From Podocnemis expansa (taxonomy: Eukaryota > Chordata > Testudines > Podocnemididae), in assembly GCA_007922195.1 (NCBI GenBank), contig ML682232.1, positions 1,494,870 through 1,558,869 of the forward strand: a stretch of DNA of 64,000 bases, given 5' to 3'. This document shows positions 1-12,289 of this stretch, piece after piece. The notes under the pieces were generated by a model that had not been told where the DNA came from, ran no database searches, and was given only the letters and a program-made list of their open reading frames with translations. The translations under genes were made by a program, and so were the position numbers. Each line of letters begins with the position of its first letter. Positions within the stretch are counted from its first letter, which is position 1.

Positions 1-130
1 TCCCAAGGAATCATTTGGAAGGGGTCTAGTGCCACCTCCCCATAGGCCCGGGGAGGGGGTTTAGAAGTGGCTGGGCTCGCGCCCACCCACCACCGCCTGC
101 TTCCAACAGGCCCAGCAAATCCAAAACACC

Positions 131-203
131 CAAGGAGTCGAGTGGCCCTTTAAGATTTATTTTCCACACCAGCTTTCGTGGGAGAAAACCCCACTCCGCA
201 AAT
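131..203 (-). repeat. Fragment of Penelope-like terminal arm, with decayed hammerhead, upstream of the promoter
   Basis: The stretch CAAGGAGTCGAGTGGCCCTTTAAGA, followed by TTTAT and AGCTTTCGTGGGAG, is colinear with the minus-strand terminal arm of the Penelope-like family seen elsewhere here (for example 40138-40210). Read on the minus strand it keeps the hairpin GTGGGG-TTTTC-TCCCAC, an intact GAAA and AGCT. The CTGACGA box has decayed to about TTGCGGA. Its position next to the CpG island makes it a candidate contributor of promoter-proximal sequence, though that role is only inference. Confidence 0.7.
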
Positions 204-767
204 CAAAACACCCCAGCCTTGAAAAGCGCGCTCTATGGATCCGGCGGATCCGTGAGGTACAGCGCCGTTCGCCCGGTGCCCTTGAGACTGGCTCCCTGTG
301 CAGTATCCTTGAAAGGAGGGGGTGCTGACTAATTTGACACGAGACTCCTACTCTGAGGGGGCTTGGGAAAGCCTCTCACGACGGCGCAGCAGGTGAGAGG
401 CTGCCCCGAGCAGGAGGCCGCCGCGCCTGGATGCGCAGGGCGCCGGCCCGGCCTTTTGCTTGGCCAGGCTGCGGCGCTGGCGGCCCAAACAGGCCGGCAT
501 GAAGGGCAGCGCCTCCCCCCCGCCTGCCTGAGGCGAGTGGCTCGCCCCTCCCTCCGCCCGTCTGAGGCGTGTTGTTGCCGTCCGCCCAGGCCGGCACTGA
601 GCCTGCGCGCCGCGCGCACGGGCCGCCTGCCTTCCTGCGCCTGGCGGAGCGGCGGGACCGGGAGCGGCGCCGGGCCGTGGGGGCTGCGGCAATGCGCCTT
701 CCCCGCGGGGAGGCTCCCCCCCCTCCGGCGTAGCGGCGGGCGGCCCCGGCGCGGCTTCTCCTCCGTG

Positions 768-824
768 ATGTCCCCCGGGCGCGCGGGCGAGGCGCCTCAC
801 TCGAGGGCTGCGCTGCAGGCCTAG
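768..824 (+). other. Possible upstream ORF in the RFX7 leader
   Basis: An ATG at 768 opens an 18-codon frame ending in TAG at 822-824, which is 54 nt before the main start codon at 879. If transcription starts upstream of 768, it would be read first and could dampen translation of the main frame. Its start context (GTGATGT) is weaker than that of the main ATG. Whether it is transcribed cannot be told from the sequence. Confidence 0.3.
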
Positions 825-878
825 TGTCTCGGGCGCCGCTCGCTCCCGCTCGCCTCCGCCCCGCGCCCTCCGCCGACC

Positions 879-1003
879 ATGGCAGACGAGCAGCAGCCTG
901 ATCCCCCGCCGCCGCAGCTCCCCGCGGCGTTGCCAGCGCTGGTGCCCGGGCTGCAGGGGGCGGAAGCCAGCGAGCTGCAGCAGAAAATCAAGATCTCCAT
1001 CTG
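879..1003 (+). CDS. RFX7: RFX7 coding exon 1 (N-terminus)
   Basis: RFX7 is a regulatory factor X transcription factor of the nucleus that binds X-box DNA through a winged-helix domain. This exon encodes residues 1-41 plus two bases of codon 42. It opens MADEQQPDPPPPQLP and continues LPALVPGLQGAEASELQQKIK, closely matching the vertebrate RFX7 N-terminus as I know it. The start is supported by a strong Kozak context (A at -3, G at +4) in a CpG island. The exon ends ATCTG before GTGAGAG, a good donor. The split codon TG|C, completed by exon 2 at 42829, gives the cysteine expected in the family. Codon bias is GC-rich, as usual for a CpG-island exon. The paralogue RFX5 has a different N-terminus, so the RFX7 assignment is firm. 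Confidence 0.9.
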
Positions 1004-1130
1004 GTGAGAGCAGCCTGCGGGAGCCCGGCGGGCGCGTGCCGCTCCCGCCGCACGCCCCGGGCATCGAGCGGGGGGGGGGCGGTCAACCGTCGCTGCAGCC
1101 CCCTCCAGCCACGCGCCTCGTGGAGCTGCC

Positions 1131-4100
1131 CGAAAACAAGTTGCTGCCCATCGATCGCGAGCGAGGCGCTTGGTGCATGGGAAAGAAGGGAGGTTGGGAG
1201 AGAACTTGCCCTGCATGATGGTGTGTGTGGGGGATGGGGAATGGAAAATGTGTTTACTTGGCTTTGCAGGCGGAGAGGACACCCCCCCCCCTCCCCAGCA
1301 GCGGCGCACAGAGGAAAAAGCGTCTCGTGAATTTCAGCCAGAGGGACCATTGTCCATAAGACGACTGAGAGGCGAAGCAAAACCTGCTCGGCTCTGGGAT
1401 TACTTGCCTCTCCTAGATGTTTTGGCTGGGTTTAGTCAAGATTTTCAGCCGCCCGGGAGAGGTGGTAATTTTTGCCTTGAAGAACGCATCTTTTGGAAAC
1501 ACACATTTGTAGCAGCATTCGTGTGTGCCCAGAAGAATAGCTCGCGACACATGTGTTGCTTTTTATTTAGAGGATAGCAGCATTTTTGCCCCCAAGGAAT
1601 TGTGTGCAGCCGAATGTATTCCATGATTTGTTTGTGTTTACATTGATTTGTAGACAAAGATCGTGGAAATTAGGGTACGGGCGGGTTAAAATGATGGATG
1701 TGATCTCACCTATTTAAAGCTCTTTAATGATTGAGTGCGGTTTTGTGTTCTTTCTGATATATGAATTAGTCCCCTCCCCCAGTAAGACAAAATATTACTG
1801 CAGCAAGGAGTACAAAATGTTATAATAAAGATTGTATCAGTGTTCCCATTATAAACCTATTCCTATGGGTTTGCAATTAAACTGTGATTTGGGCTTAAAT
1901 TTGGCCTGGTAACATGCAAATTCCTTTCCAGGAATCCAGTTTTTGTTACAGATTTTAAATAAAACAACCCCATAGTAAACCCACTTACTGCTCAATTTAA
2001 TTTTAGTTTTTAAAAACTGTTTTAAAAAAAAGTCAATTGAGTTTAGTTTGTCCCGCAGATTTAAAAAGAAAGAAAACCAAAAAACAAAACCCACAACCTC
2101 TGTTTTTGACAGGGAAGTATTGCAAGGGCCTGGCACCTGCAATTTGTGGATCAAGCCTTTTTGGCATATTTTGAAAATTGAGAATTGTATATGTACAGTA
2201 ATTTTTACCTCACGCATTATCCATATTCTGGATACCTAATAGCCGATGCACTGACCCAGTGTTTATGCTGCTTCATATTGCAGTTAGCTTTTATGATGTA
2301 TTTATATTTCATGGACTTTCTTTTAAAATTTGTATTATATTGAACGTAATTTGTAGTGGGGGTGTTTAGTGTGTAGCTGAATTGATTAAAAAAAAACCTA
2401 GAAAAGTAAACAGTAGATCACAGTCTGTGTTCTTAATCCACACACGCAGCCTTTTGTTTAGTTTTTGTGTGCAATGAGATGACTTAAAGAGACAATATTA
2501 GCTTATTAATTTCCTGGGTGTTCAGATTGTGTTATCTTCAGCTTATTCTGATTCATAATAGGTTTTTGTGTTAGATTTTTTACAATTAGTCTCTTTTCTT
2601 CCCATCAGCATGGTGTTTGGAAATCAGCTTCTCAGACAGCATGTTTACATTGCATTCAGATTAGGTATCATGTCCAAGTTGAAGACAAAATGGCTACTAA
2701 GTGAAACCTCTCCTTTCATAAGGACTTGTTTTCTAAAAAGAGATTTGGGTATTATGACATTACATTGAAAGATCGCTTGGTTTAAATATGCAAAGTGTTT
2801 GAGAAAATAACTTTTCTTCACTTTCAGTACAAAAGAATTTTAATAGCTTCCTCAAATGGTGATGCATAGGCTGGTGCAAAGTATCTGAAACCATCAGAGG
2901 TTTCACCAGTAGTGTGGTTGTCTCCTCTCCCAATATGGCCCATAGAATTAGTAGACAGTTGATTAACCATCCTTCACGTACACATAACCTTTCCTTCTTG
3001 ACTGTTTTGACTGCTTTCTTGATAGGTCTAAAACTTTTGCAGCACTTCCAGACTATATCAGAGCCCTTGCATATTATACTGTAAACATACAATATGTGGA
3101 ACAATTTATAATAAAATTACACTTAATTTTCAAGCCTTACTTTAAGTGTTGTTTTTCTGTCATTGGAGATCTAACATTAGAAATGCTGTGAATTCCCACA
3201 GTGCTTGCAAGCAGCCTTCACCTGAATGTCTGATTTCTTTGATTAGTTCAAATTGTTATTTTTATTAACCAGAAAGGATAAGGTAGCCATGCAAAAGAAA
3301 AGTAGCATACGTATAGTACTTGTATTGGAAACTCACTCCTTCCCTGCTCCCAACCCAAGAATTAGGGCTGTTTACAGCAGGTGGAGTGTACTGGCAGTGA
3401 ATGTATTGTGTAAGTTATTCTTCATAACAATGTCAACATGACAAGATTCCATCTAGATACATAGCTTAAACTGGTCACTTACTTTGAAGAGTATTTTCTC
3501 TTAGGTTTTGTGGGGGGGGGGGGGGGGTCAGCGTGTTTTTTAACTCCTGAAGGATTTAACACATTTACGTGAGTACCTTTCAGTGTAGACTTTACTGTTT
3601 TATTTCCCTCCCCCATTAGTAAGGATAGTGGATGGACATTTTTAGATAAAAAAGAAGCGTTACTAGGATGCAAAACATATTTTCAATCAAAATAGTACAG
3701 CAGGATATGCAGCTACTGAAATACTGGACTTGCTGATCATAAACAAGTCTGTGCATGTCCTTCCACTGTACAGACTAATATAAATATAGTATCTGATGTA
3801 GGCCTCTAGCAGGACAATGAGTTATTCATTATATCGGCTCATAGTTAATTTATTCTGTTTATTCAGTTAAAATACAGCTTGACAAAAGAAATAACTCATG
3901 CAAGTGCAAACAACTAATGTCTCTTTCAAATCAAACACTGGCTTGTTTTAGTGTTAAGGTTGATGGCATACATTTTGAAGACTTTAAAGAGTATTTAGTA
4001 GGGATCTAACTTAAGAGTCCATGAGAGTGGGAAATGGAGAATTTTTCACATGTTTTAAAAATGATCAGGCAGTGTTAGCATTACAGTCTTGTCTGTGTAC

Positions 4101-6739
4101 AGGTAGGTTAGTTATGGCTGATTAACTGTTGCCTGCTTAAAAGGTTAAGGATTCAGTTTTGTCTATCCATATAATTTTGTTCGGCTGACTCACTTGAATG
4201 GACCTGACAAAGTGTTGCCCATTTTTATTTTGTATTGCATATGTAACTTGGTCTGGCAGTTGGATGTGTTCTTACAGTGCTGATGAAAAGGACAAAAATA
4301 ATATTAGACTTATTTTTCCTGTAATGGATTAGAAGTCTAGACTAGAAAAAACCTGTCTTTACAGAGCCTAGACTCTCCGATTAATGTCAGGTTGAGCAGG
4401 TTTGTAAATTACCCTAGTCTTCCTCTGACGTTGGGCCTCAGTATGCTATTTGTATTTCCCTTTACATTTATTAAAGCTTTTATATTAATAGCTTTTTGTC
4501 CAAACAGTAAAGCCTGAGGTGAGTAAAACTTTATCCTGTTTAGTGGTCTGCCCATAGACTAATGGGATTTCAGTTAATTTTTTGACTGAGAATATTGCCT
4601 TATCAAATGTCTATGTTTATATATGGAGCCTCTGTATACAAACGTAGTACTCTGGATTTTGAGTTTACTTATAATTCTGTTAGGTTGCTAAAGAATATTG
4701 CATTGGTGGAAAATAAATCAGTCAGTATTCTACATCCATAAAAATGATGTGACCAGATATTAAGAAATTTGGATTGCAAGCAAAGAAAAGCGTTTGCTGA
4801 TGTTCTGTGCTATGTGTAGTAAACAGTGGACCCAATGATTTTAGGCAGTTTGAACCTTCTTTTACTACATTATTCATAAGGTCTGATTCGTATCCTATAT
4901 CTAGTGGAATTTGCTTTTTCTTGATAATTATTTTGATTACAGAATGCAAATTATTAAATTAAATACCTGTTTCCTTTTGCTATAATTTGTCTTTTGTTAT
5001 TTACAACTGCACAGCAATAAGCCCCTCTGTTTGTGCACCTAACCTAGATGCCAGCAGTTCATTTTTGTCCTTAAGGCATCTACTGTGATTTGAATTTATT
5101 GAATTCTGCATGAGAGGTGAAAGCTTTTTTCCCCCACATCTGACATGAAAATCATGCTAAGGACTAGGCAGCAGCATGGAGTCTAGAACATGAAGCATTG
5201 CCTTAACAGTCTGTCTCAGCATCACTGGGCGTGGGCTTCTGATCATTTCTTTGCTCTCAGATCTGTCTTTTAGCTGGTAGCACAGAGCAGTTTTCCAGCA
5301 TTGCATAAACTAGGTGGCTCAGTGTCCAACTCCTATGTGATGCAGGGCCCAGTTTATCTCCCATTAAAGTCACTGGGAGTTGAATTGGGCCCTTGATCAT
5401 TTTGGACTCTTGGTTTTGTGCTAAGAAATTAGGCTGGCTTTAATGTCGATTGTTCCTAATCTCTTGAAAGCTTAGCACCTCTTCAGAAGAGGGAAACCAG
5501 TCGTGCACTCTCTGTAAGCCTATCTAACTCTTAATTAAAATGTCTTCTGCCTCTTCATGCAGATAACTCTTTATGTCCCATCCTTTTTTAGAAAATAATG
5601 GTGTGGGGCTTCATAATATGAGCCTCTCTTTTCTTGCGTGTGTTGATGAACACTGAAATAGTTATGTGTTAACATTAAAAGAATCACCATTGAAAGGAAT
5701 GGGGCAGTTCACACCAAAGAGCTATTATTTCAGACTCTCTGCAAACTCAGGCTCAAACATGTTTTACAGATTTCTTCTGCAGTCATGGTGGCTAGAACTG
5801 TTAACCAAAAAAAAAAAAAAAAAAAAAAGCAGAGACTTTGGAAAACAGTTCAGGAGTTTGTCTGCAGGCCCTTTCACGCCCAGCTACTCCTTCATGTCTC
5901 TGTAGAGAGCATGCGCCATAAATGGGGAAACACGGTTTTTACTATAAGGATACCACAGAAGCTAAATTGTTTTAATCCAGTGGTGGAAAAACAGTATAGA
6001 AATAAACTTTATCAACAGGTTACTCTTAATTTCTCCCCTCCACCAAATTGGTATTTCTGTCCTGGGGTGGAGCAGGACTTAAATGCTCTTATATTTATTG
6101 TAATTTTGTATTCGTGGTGACTGTATTTTTGATTAATTTTGATTAAATCTGCCATCAAGTATGGTGTGCCATGGATAAACAGCCTACCATATTAAGTCAG
6201 TGGAGTTACTTCAGGGATGAATTTGGTGCAATCTCTAGGTTGTGTTAGTCTTCCCATTCAGATATTAAACATGTTGCTAATGATGTGGGTTGGGAATAGC
6301 AGTGTAGCAGTATAGCTTCACAGATGCCCTGTAAATGGAAGGGGCTATGGCGTATGTTAAAATGTATAATTTGCTAATGAGTAAGATGATTTATATATTT
6401 GGGCTTTGCTTTGTAACTAGACTGTTGAAAAAGGTGAAGGCTGGGCTTTTCAATGGACTCTAGAGAGTTGAGTGCCCAGTGCATTAAATTTCTATGATAC
6501 TTGGGCACCTAACTTCCCCAATCCCAACCAAAGTGCAGAGCCTCTGCATCTGGAAGGAGACAGGTGTAACAACTCTTAATAGTTTTAACTTAGAACAGTG
6601 TCTGCACAGGCAATATCCCAAGACTTCCATGATTGATAATACTGTGTGCATCAATGTATTGTTTCTGTCTGAATGAGCTGTCTGCAATGCAGCATATTCC
6701 AAGGCCCTAGGCACAATGGGATAAATAAAGAATTAAGTG
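1131..6739. other. Intron 1, proximal AT-rich stretch without recognised genes
   Basis: Mostly AT-rich unique-looking sequence. Low-complexity tracts include a run of 16 G at 3512-3527 and 22 A at 5807-5828. A phrase around 5316-5400 (CCCATTAAAGTCACTGGGAGTTGAATTGGGCCC) resembles a common amniote interspersed repeat. No open frame here looks like a protein. The low repeat density in the first 5 kb would be compatible with retained regulatory sequence, which only cross-species alignment could show. Confidence 0.6.
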
Positions 6740-6740
6740 A

Positions 6741-7245
6741 AAGGGATGGTCTAATGAGTAGAGTAGGGGACTGGGAAGTAGGTTATTTGGGCTAGCTACA
6801 TGGCAGAGGCTATGCCAGCGTATCTGGGTCAGCTTAGTTGTGCTGACATAAATCTGTAGAGTAGATGTAGCCTATAGTTTGTTGGAATGTGTTTTTCCAC
6901 TGGTGTAGGATCACCTTCCCAAACAAAATTAGTATATTGACAGAAGCATTCTTCTGTCTGTGTAGCTATGTCCACCCTGGGAGCTAGGCCGGCACAACTG
7001 GTTGATTTTGAGTCATGGCTTTTTTCATACCCTGACCAATATAGCTATAGCAACCTAATTTTTAAGTGTAGATGAAAGCTCTGGTTATGCTCCTAACGCT
7101 GTTGCTGTTCATATAGTCCCTTGCTTATGTGACCTTGAACAGTTCTTGTGTCTGTTTCCCTGTATAAAAACAGGAGCATTTATTCAACTTCGTAAAGTAC
7201 TTTTGAGATCCTCAAATAAGAGGCACTGTAAAATTGCTGACTGTT
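6741..7245 (+). repeat. CORE-SINE/MIR-like repeat split by a Harbinger-like insertion
   Basis: The 5' part (TCTAATGAGTAGAGTAGGGGACTGGGAAGTAGG, 6751-6783) and the 3' part (7080-7245, with TGTGACCTTGAACAGTTCTTGTG, a degraded CAGTTTCCC-like phrase and AAAACAGGAGCATTTATT) match the head and core of the MIR-like SINE of amniotes. About 280 bp lie between them. That insert contains GTAGATGTAGCC and TAAGTGTAGATGAAAGC phrases typical of the GTCTACACT-type elements elsewhere in the window. Insertion boundaries are approximate. Confidence 0.6.
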
Positions 7246-10200
7246 TTTGCACTTAACTCACTTTTCCTTGGTTTTGTAGCTCTATAGTTGCAGGCTCTGT
7301 AGGGAAACTTTGCTGTCTAGAATATATTGTTTTTTAATCTGTATACATAATGAATTTTTGGGTCTGCACTTTGTGGTCAGTGTGTGCTGGCTGCAGTGTG
7401 GGTCAGCCTCATCAGTTATCTCTGGCTGGAGTTATCATCTGTGTACAGCTCCCCTTCATGCTTGGTTTTTCCAGATTGGGTAGGCGCTATTTGCATGTCA
7501 CCCTTTTGCCTTAGATGGATGTGAAATAGGTGTCCCATCCTTGATTAGTGAATGGGGGTGTCCTGCCCCTGGACCATGAGAGCTGGCTAGCCCCGCATCT
7601 GTCATGTGAAGGGGGCAGGGGTGGAGAAGGGAATGTTTCCTTCCTCAGCCAGACTTTCTCTGCCAGACACCTGCATATCTAAAATGTCTTCCCTCATTTA
7701 GCTGCCCAAGAAAGCACTTGTTCTGCCTTTCACAATGGTAAGGAGTTGCTCTTGGTAAACACTGCAGCCTCAGCATCCCTCCCATTAACAGGTGCAGTCT
7801 GTGACTGTGTCCCTGAGGAATGGGCAAACTTAGTTGCATAAATGTCATTTGGCAACAAATGCAAAGATTGGTGGTGGGGGGAGAGCAGAGTAGGGAGAAA
7901 CAAAATGGGGAGCAGCCAGCAGGACAGTGGAGTCTCTCCAGGTCAGCAGGTGTAGAGACCATTTTGGTCTAGAGGCATTTGTTGCAAGGTTACAAGATCA
8001 TCTGAATAAAATGAGTCCTGACCTTTATATAACCTTTGAGAGCAGAGTTGAGGTTTTATAAAAGATCCTGGCTTTGTGAGCATGGCAGAAATAACTTTGC
8101 AGAAGTGAGCCATTGCAAGGCTGCTTGTAGGAGGGCCAGAAACACCCTTGTTCATATTTCTTTTGAAACTTGGGAGCTAATAAAATGTATTAAAATAATA
8201 TATTCAAATAATAAGAGATTTGGCAAAGAGCCACTACTGTTACTTCATCTAAACCATATAGGAGAGCATTAAATTGTTGACCTCACAGTATAAACATATA
8301 TGATTTCTTTTTTTCACAAAGGTTTCACTTTCTACCACAGGACTTTTCTTTTTCTGGTTGCAGCAAGTCACACAGTGCAACTTTGTAATAAAGAACACAT
8401 TTTTAATTGGTTTTTAATAAGCAAGGAATTGCCTGAACTGTTATCTCAGGCTGATAATCTACCCTCCCCTGAGGTTTAGGGCCAAATTCTCTGTAGACTG
8501 GAGCAATTCAGTTGATTTTATTGGGGTTGCACCTGTCTGTATCCTAGCAGGAAGTTTGACCCTAAATCTTGAAAAAATTTTAAAAAATGGTCTGAGTTTC
8601 CCACTGCTGCATGATTTAATGCAAAAACATAATGCTACTGGCTAAGGAAATGGTGATGTATAATTTTAAGTCAGTATGATCAGGCTTTCATGGAAAACAC
8701 TAGAATAATTTTGTAATCTTGAGAGAGAGCATTGCAGGTCCCATGGCTAATATGTACTGCTTTCTCTTAGTACCCTAATTCTGTACATTTTGACAGACAA
8801 GTATTTGGGGTTGGAGTAGAGCTGCAAAATTCAGATCAAGATCGAAATCTGGGTTTTGCATTCAGTCCATCTCTAATGTTAGTTAACATTGGTCTAAAAA
8901 TCTGATACAACTGCTAAATAAATATATGGATACAGATATATACTTTGACTTTCCAGATACATCAGAATACCTAAGGTGCAAGTGCAAAAAGTCACACAGT
9001 GGTGTCAGAACTTACTTTATATATTCAACATAAATAAAAGGAATAGATAAATCTGCAATAGTCCTGCCATTCCTTCAGGCAAAATTCTACCCTAAAGGTC
9101 AGCAAAAAGGGGCTATTTGAGACTTAGAAGAGAAGGAAATTTTTAATTTACCTGTGAGATAATAGGAGATTAGTTGACAGCCATCATATTATCAGCAGGG
9201 CTGAATTAAGGGTTCTGGAGGCCTGGGGCTGTTCCCTTTTGTGGCCCCACTTGCCCCCGCACCAGTGGTGGCACCCTACCTGGGGGCAACATGGCTCTCC
9301 ATGTGGGTGAGGACCAGGACTTGCAGACTGGCCGTGAGTGGCTGGCACTGATGCTGGTAAGGCCCAGGCAGCCATGGGGGCAAGGCAGTATGGGGCCTGG
9401 GTTCCGACATGGAGCGCCTGCTCAGGCCAGAGGCCTCAGCTTGCTGCGCTCCCACTCTGTCAATGGTTTGGCTGGTCTGCCCCAGCAGATCTGGAACTTG
9501 TTGAGGCAGACCAGCCAGAGAGCATCATCAGGGTTCAGTGGCTGGGTTCTTGGTTTTAGCACTCAAGACGGGGCTGGATTTTAGTGGAACAGCAGGCTTC
9601 CCCTTTGGGACTGGGGCTGCAGCACTGAAAGTCTCTGAGATCATCTGGCCCTAATTGTCAACTAGTTTTCATTGACTACAAACAAGTGCTCCACTTTCCA
9701 CCTGCTAAATCATCAAGACAGCTAAAAATTAGTTCAAAGCTTTCAGATATTTTCCTATGCCATTATTTATTGTAATTGATACAGAGATGTTATTCAAATG
9801 AAGTGGGTTGGGGAGGTGGTCTATTCAGTTAGAATGAGAGGTGGTAGGTGAGTAGATCTGACGTGGCCCTGCTTTGAGTAAGTTTGAGAACTGAAGGTAG
9901 AGTTGATATTTTTGCCCATCACATGAAGCACAGATGCTATTGCTGGCTTCGTGAAACTGGAGCCAGTTAATTAATTAATTGACTGATTTTTTTATTTTAA
10001 ATATTGCAAGGAATAAGCTGTGTATACAAACTAATTTTTTTGCAGATTGTAAAAAGCTATTTGTAGTTTTAGCAATTCTGACGACTAAGATTCTTTTTAA
10101 TATATTCTGTCAATGGCTGAGACTTTTTTTGCAAAAAAAATTGTTTACATACACTAGGTATGAAACAGTTTGGTTGTGGGTTTTCCCCTCTGTGGTCAAT

Positions 10201-10960
10201 GGTGAGTGGGTGAATATTCATGCTAGACTACTGTAAGTTTGGTTCTAGCAGTAATGTGTGATGTAAACTAGGGGAAAAATTGATTGAATAACCCCTTCTT
10301 TAGGATGTGCATCTGTCTTAAATGATGGTGTTACTATCTGGAGAATTATCTTATAACAGTCTTCAGTTTCTCAATACACATACTAAATATGTGCTTTCAG
10401 TACTATACAGAGACTGTTTTATTTTCTCAGGTAAACACAAGTCAGTGCTTTATTTCTTCTGTATTGGTTTGAGCCAAAATTTTCTGATTTAAAAAAAAAA
10501 AAAAAAAACAAAACTTTGAAGAATTGGCAAGAACAAAACTGGAAAAGACAAAGTACAAACTGGGAGGGATGGGGGGGAGGAAATGAGATTATGGGGTCTG
10601 AAACTATAACTAAGAAATTATATGAAAATAATTAGGAAAACATTGGCGGTAAAAACCCAGTATATAACTGAACCAGTTCTGTTGTTTTTGTTAAACTCAT
10701 GCCATCTGTTACATACAGTAACTGTAGAACATTAGTTTGATTTCCTTCCCTCTGTTATTCTTTTAGCAAAAATGGTTGTATTTTGTTTGATCACTGCTGT
10801 TTCAGTTGGATAGTACAGTACACTACGTATGTGCAGTCTACATAGTTGAACTGTGGTTTTGTATAAACTTATATATTTTACACCAGTGTTTCACTGAACA
10901 TCTTGCTCGTTTAGTTTGAAATACTGCTTACCAGTAATGCTTTTCTGATTTATTTGCACT
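7246..10960. other. Intron 1 stretch: mostly unrecognised sequence
   Basis: Contains an imperfect palindromic repeat at 8479-8565 (GGGCCAAATTCTC ... GAAGTTTGACCC) of a kind common in reptile DNA. A GC-rich block at about 9195-9650 begins near CAGGGCTGAATTAAG and may be another hAT-like element, but I could not define its ends. An 18-A run lies at 10491-10508. No gene recognised. Confidence 0.5.
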
Positions 10961-11414
10961 ACAAAAAAAGCAAGGTGTCCTGTGGTACTTAACTAACATT
11001 TATTTATCACATGAGCTTCCGTGGGAAAAAAAATCCCACTTTGTCAGATGCTTTCAAGATGGGGGAACTTACAGAATGGGATGAAAATAAATGCAAGGGA
11101 GTGTAAGACATGGCATCAGGTCATACAGTAACAGCAAATGAGAGCAGTTGTTAAGATTCAAACACTGGGAAACATTACATAAAGGAGGGTGAAGTCCCTT
11201 TCATTTGCTGTTACTGTATGACCGATGCCATGTCTTACACTCCCTTGCATTTATTTTCATCCCATTCTGTAAGTTCCCCTATCTTCAAAGTGTCTGACGA
11301 AGTGGGATTTTCTCCCACAAAAGTTTGTGCAATCAATATATTTCTTAGTCTTTAAGTGCCACAGGACTCTGCTTTTTTTTGCTGAACTTGACTAATACAG
11401 CTGCCCATTTGGAA
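10961..11414. mobile_element. Penelope-like fold-back element with two hammerhead arms
   Basis: Two copies of the same 3' end lie head to head. The left arm (10961 to about 11198) is on the minus strand and the right arm (about 11200-11414) on the plus strand. Both contain the phrase CTTACACTCCCTTGCATTTATTTTCATCCCATTCTGTAAG, so the transcript would form a hairpin of roughly 200 bp per arm. The outer ends carry AGTCTTTAAGTGCCACAGGACTC and, on the right, GACTAATACAGCTGCCC. Direct repeats TTTGCACT (10953-10960) and CTTGCACT (11415-11422) look like target duplication. Each arm has a hammerhead-like core: right arm CTGACGA at 11294, but AAAA in place of GAAA; left arm CTGACAA and GGAA. Both cores are mutated. 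Confidence 0.8.
11288..11334 (+). ncRNA. Hammerhead ribozyme remnant (right arm, G12 lost)
   Basis: CTGACGA (11294-11300) is followed by the hairpin GTGGGA-TTTTC-TCCCAC. The expected GAAA is AAAA, and the following AGCT is changed to AGTT. The G12 to A change should abolish cleavage. Confidence 0.65.
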
Positions 11415-12289
11415 CTTGCACTGCAGTAGATGTTTCTGATCTGGATTCATGTATCCCTATGGAGTTAAAACTGTATTTGTTTCCATAAAATGATTTTCTG
11501 CTGGCTTCAGGAATGGATTAGGTGGCATTTTTGCCTTAGTGAACTTCCCATTAACGCTTCATGTAAGTGAAGCTGTAGCTTTAGGACCAGATTTTTAAAG
11601 CTGTTTAGATGCTGCTGCATTCTGCATGTGTCTACCTGATTTAGGAGCCTAAATTTCAATTTCAGAAGGGGTTTATGCACACTGAAATTTAGATTTGTGT
11701 GTCTAGGTGTATTTGAAAATGAGACTTGGGCTCTTAAATCAGGTGTTTTCATCACTGAGCACAACAGTGCCTAAATATCTTCACGTAACTGGGCCTTACA
11801 ACTAAGGTGTGTTGATGTATTTGAGTTATATCCAGAAGAGGAGGAGACTCTTGACCACTGTTTGTCCTTTCTGAGGACTTGAAATGAAGCATCCCTCTTG
11901 GTTTTATCTTGTCTCCATGTACAAGATATGTTATCTTTTTTAACTGTGAAATAGAGAAGCAGTGTGCTGTTTCACAATTATCTTGTCTAATTGATCCTTC
12001 AAGCTCAGTTTGTCCCCTTAATGCATCCTTGGGTGATATTCCTGCTCCTTGTCAAAAGCCTCATTTCCAAACCTGGGAAAACAGAAGTTTAGTTGCTGGT
12101 TAGGGTTCATCTGTCCAAGAGGTCCTTTCATATCTTCACTTAAAGCTTGAAAGTAGTTACAAACTTTTTTTTTTTTTTTTTAAACTCATCCTATTGCTGG
12201 CCATATGTCTCAGACATGGAACTGAATGTTCATTTTCAGATGAGAAATATATATGGACTGCATGGACCAGATCAAGCCACGTAGTCCAC
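11415..12289. other. Intron 1 stretch without recognised gene
   Basis: AT-rich intron sequence with a T-run at 12165-12181. The segment just before 12290 may be a degraded upstream part of the Penelope-like coding region that follows, but I cannot align it reliably. Confidence 0.45.

Larger units (their letters stand above)
1..1130 (+). promoter_or_regulatory. RFX7: CpG-island promoter region and 5' leader of RFX7
   Basis: From about 380 to 1130 the sequence is very GC-rich and dense in CpG, in sharp contrast with the AT-rich introns. It surrounds the first coding exon, which is the usual layout of a TATA-less vertebrate CpG-island promoter. I see no TATA box at a sensible distance. The transcription start cannot be placed from sequence alone; somewhere in the few hundred bases before 879 is likely. 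The distal part (1-300) is less GC-rich and holds a fragment of an interspersed repeat at 131-203. Open frames on both strands here come from the base composition and resemble no protein I know. Confidence 0.75.

Noticed and set aside
348..1064. Long open frames on the minus strand across the CpG island
   Set aside because: Composition-driven: stop codons are rare in GC-rich DNA. The peptides are low-complexity (G, A, R, P) and match nothing I know. I also looked for the first exon of a divergent neighbour and found none.
9195..9650. GC-rich block as a gene or CpG island
   Set aside because: CpG content is low despite the high GC, and the frames are low-complexity. More likely a repeat whose ends I could not place.
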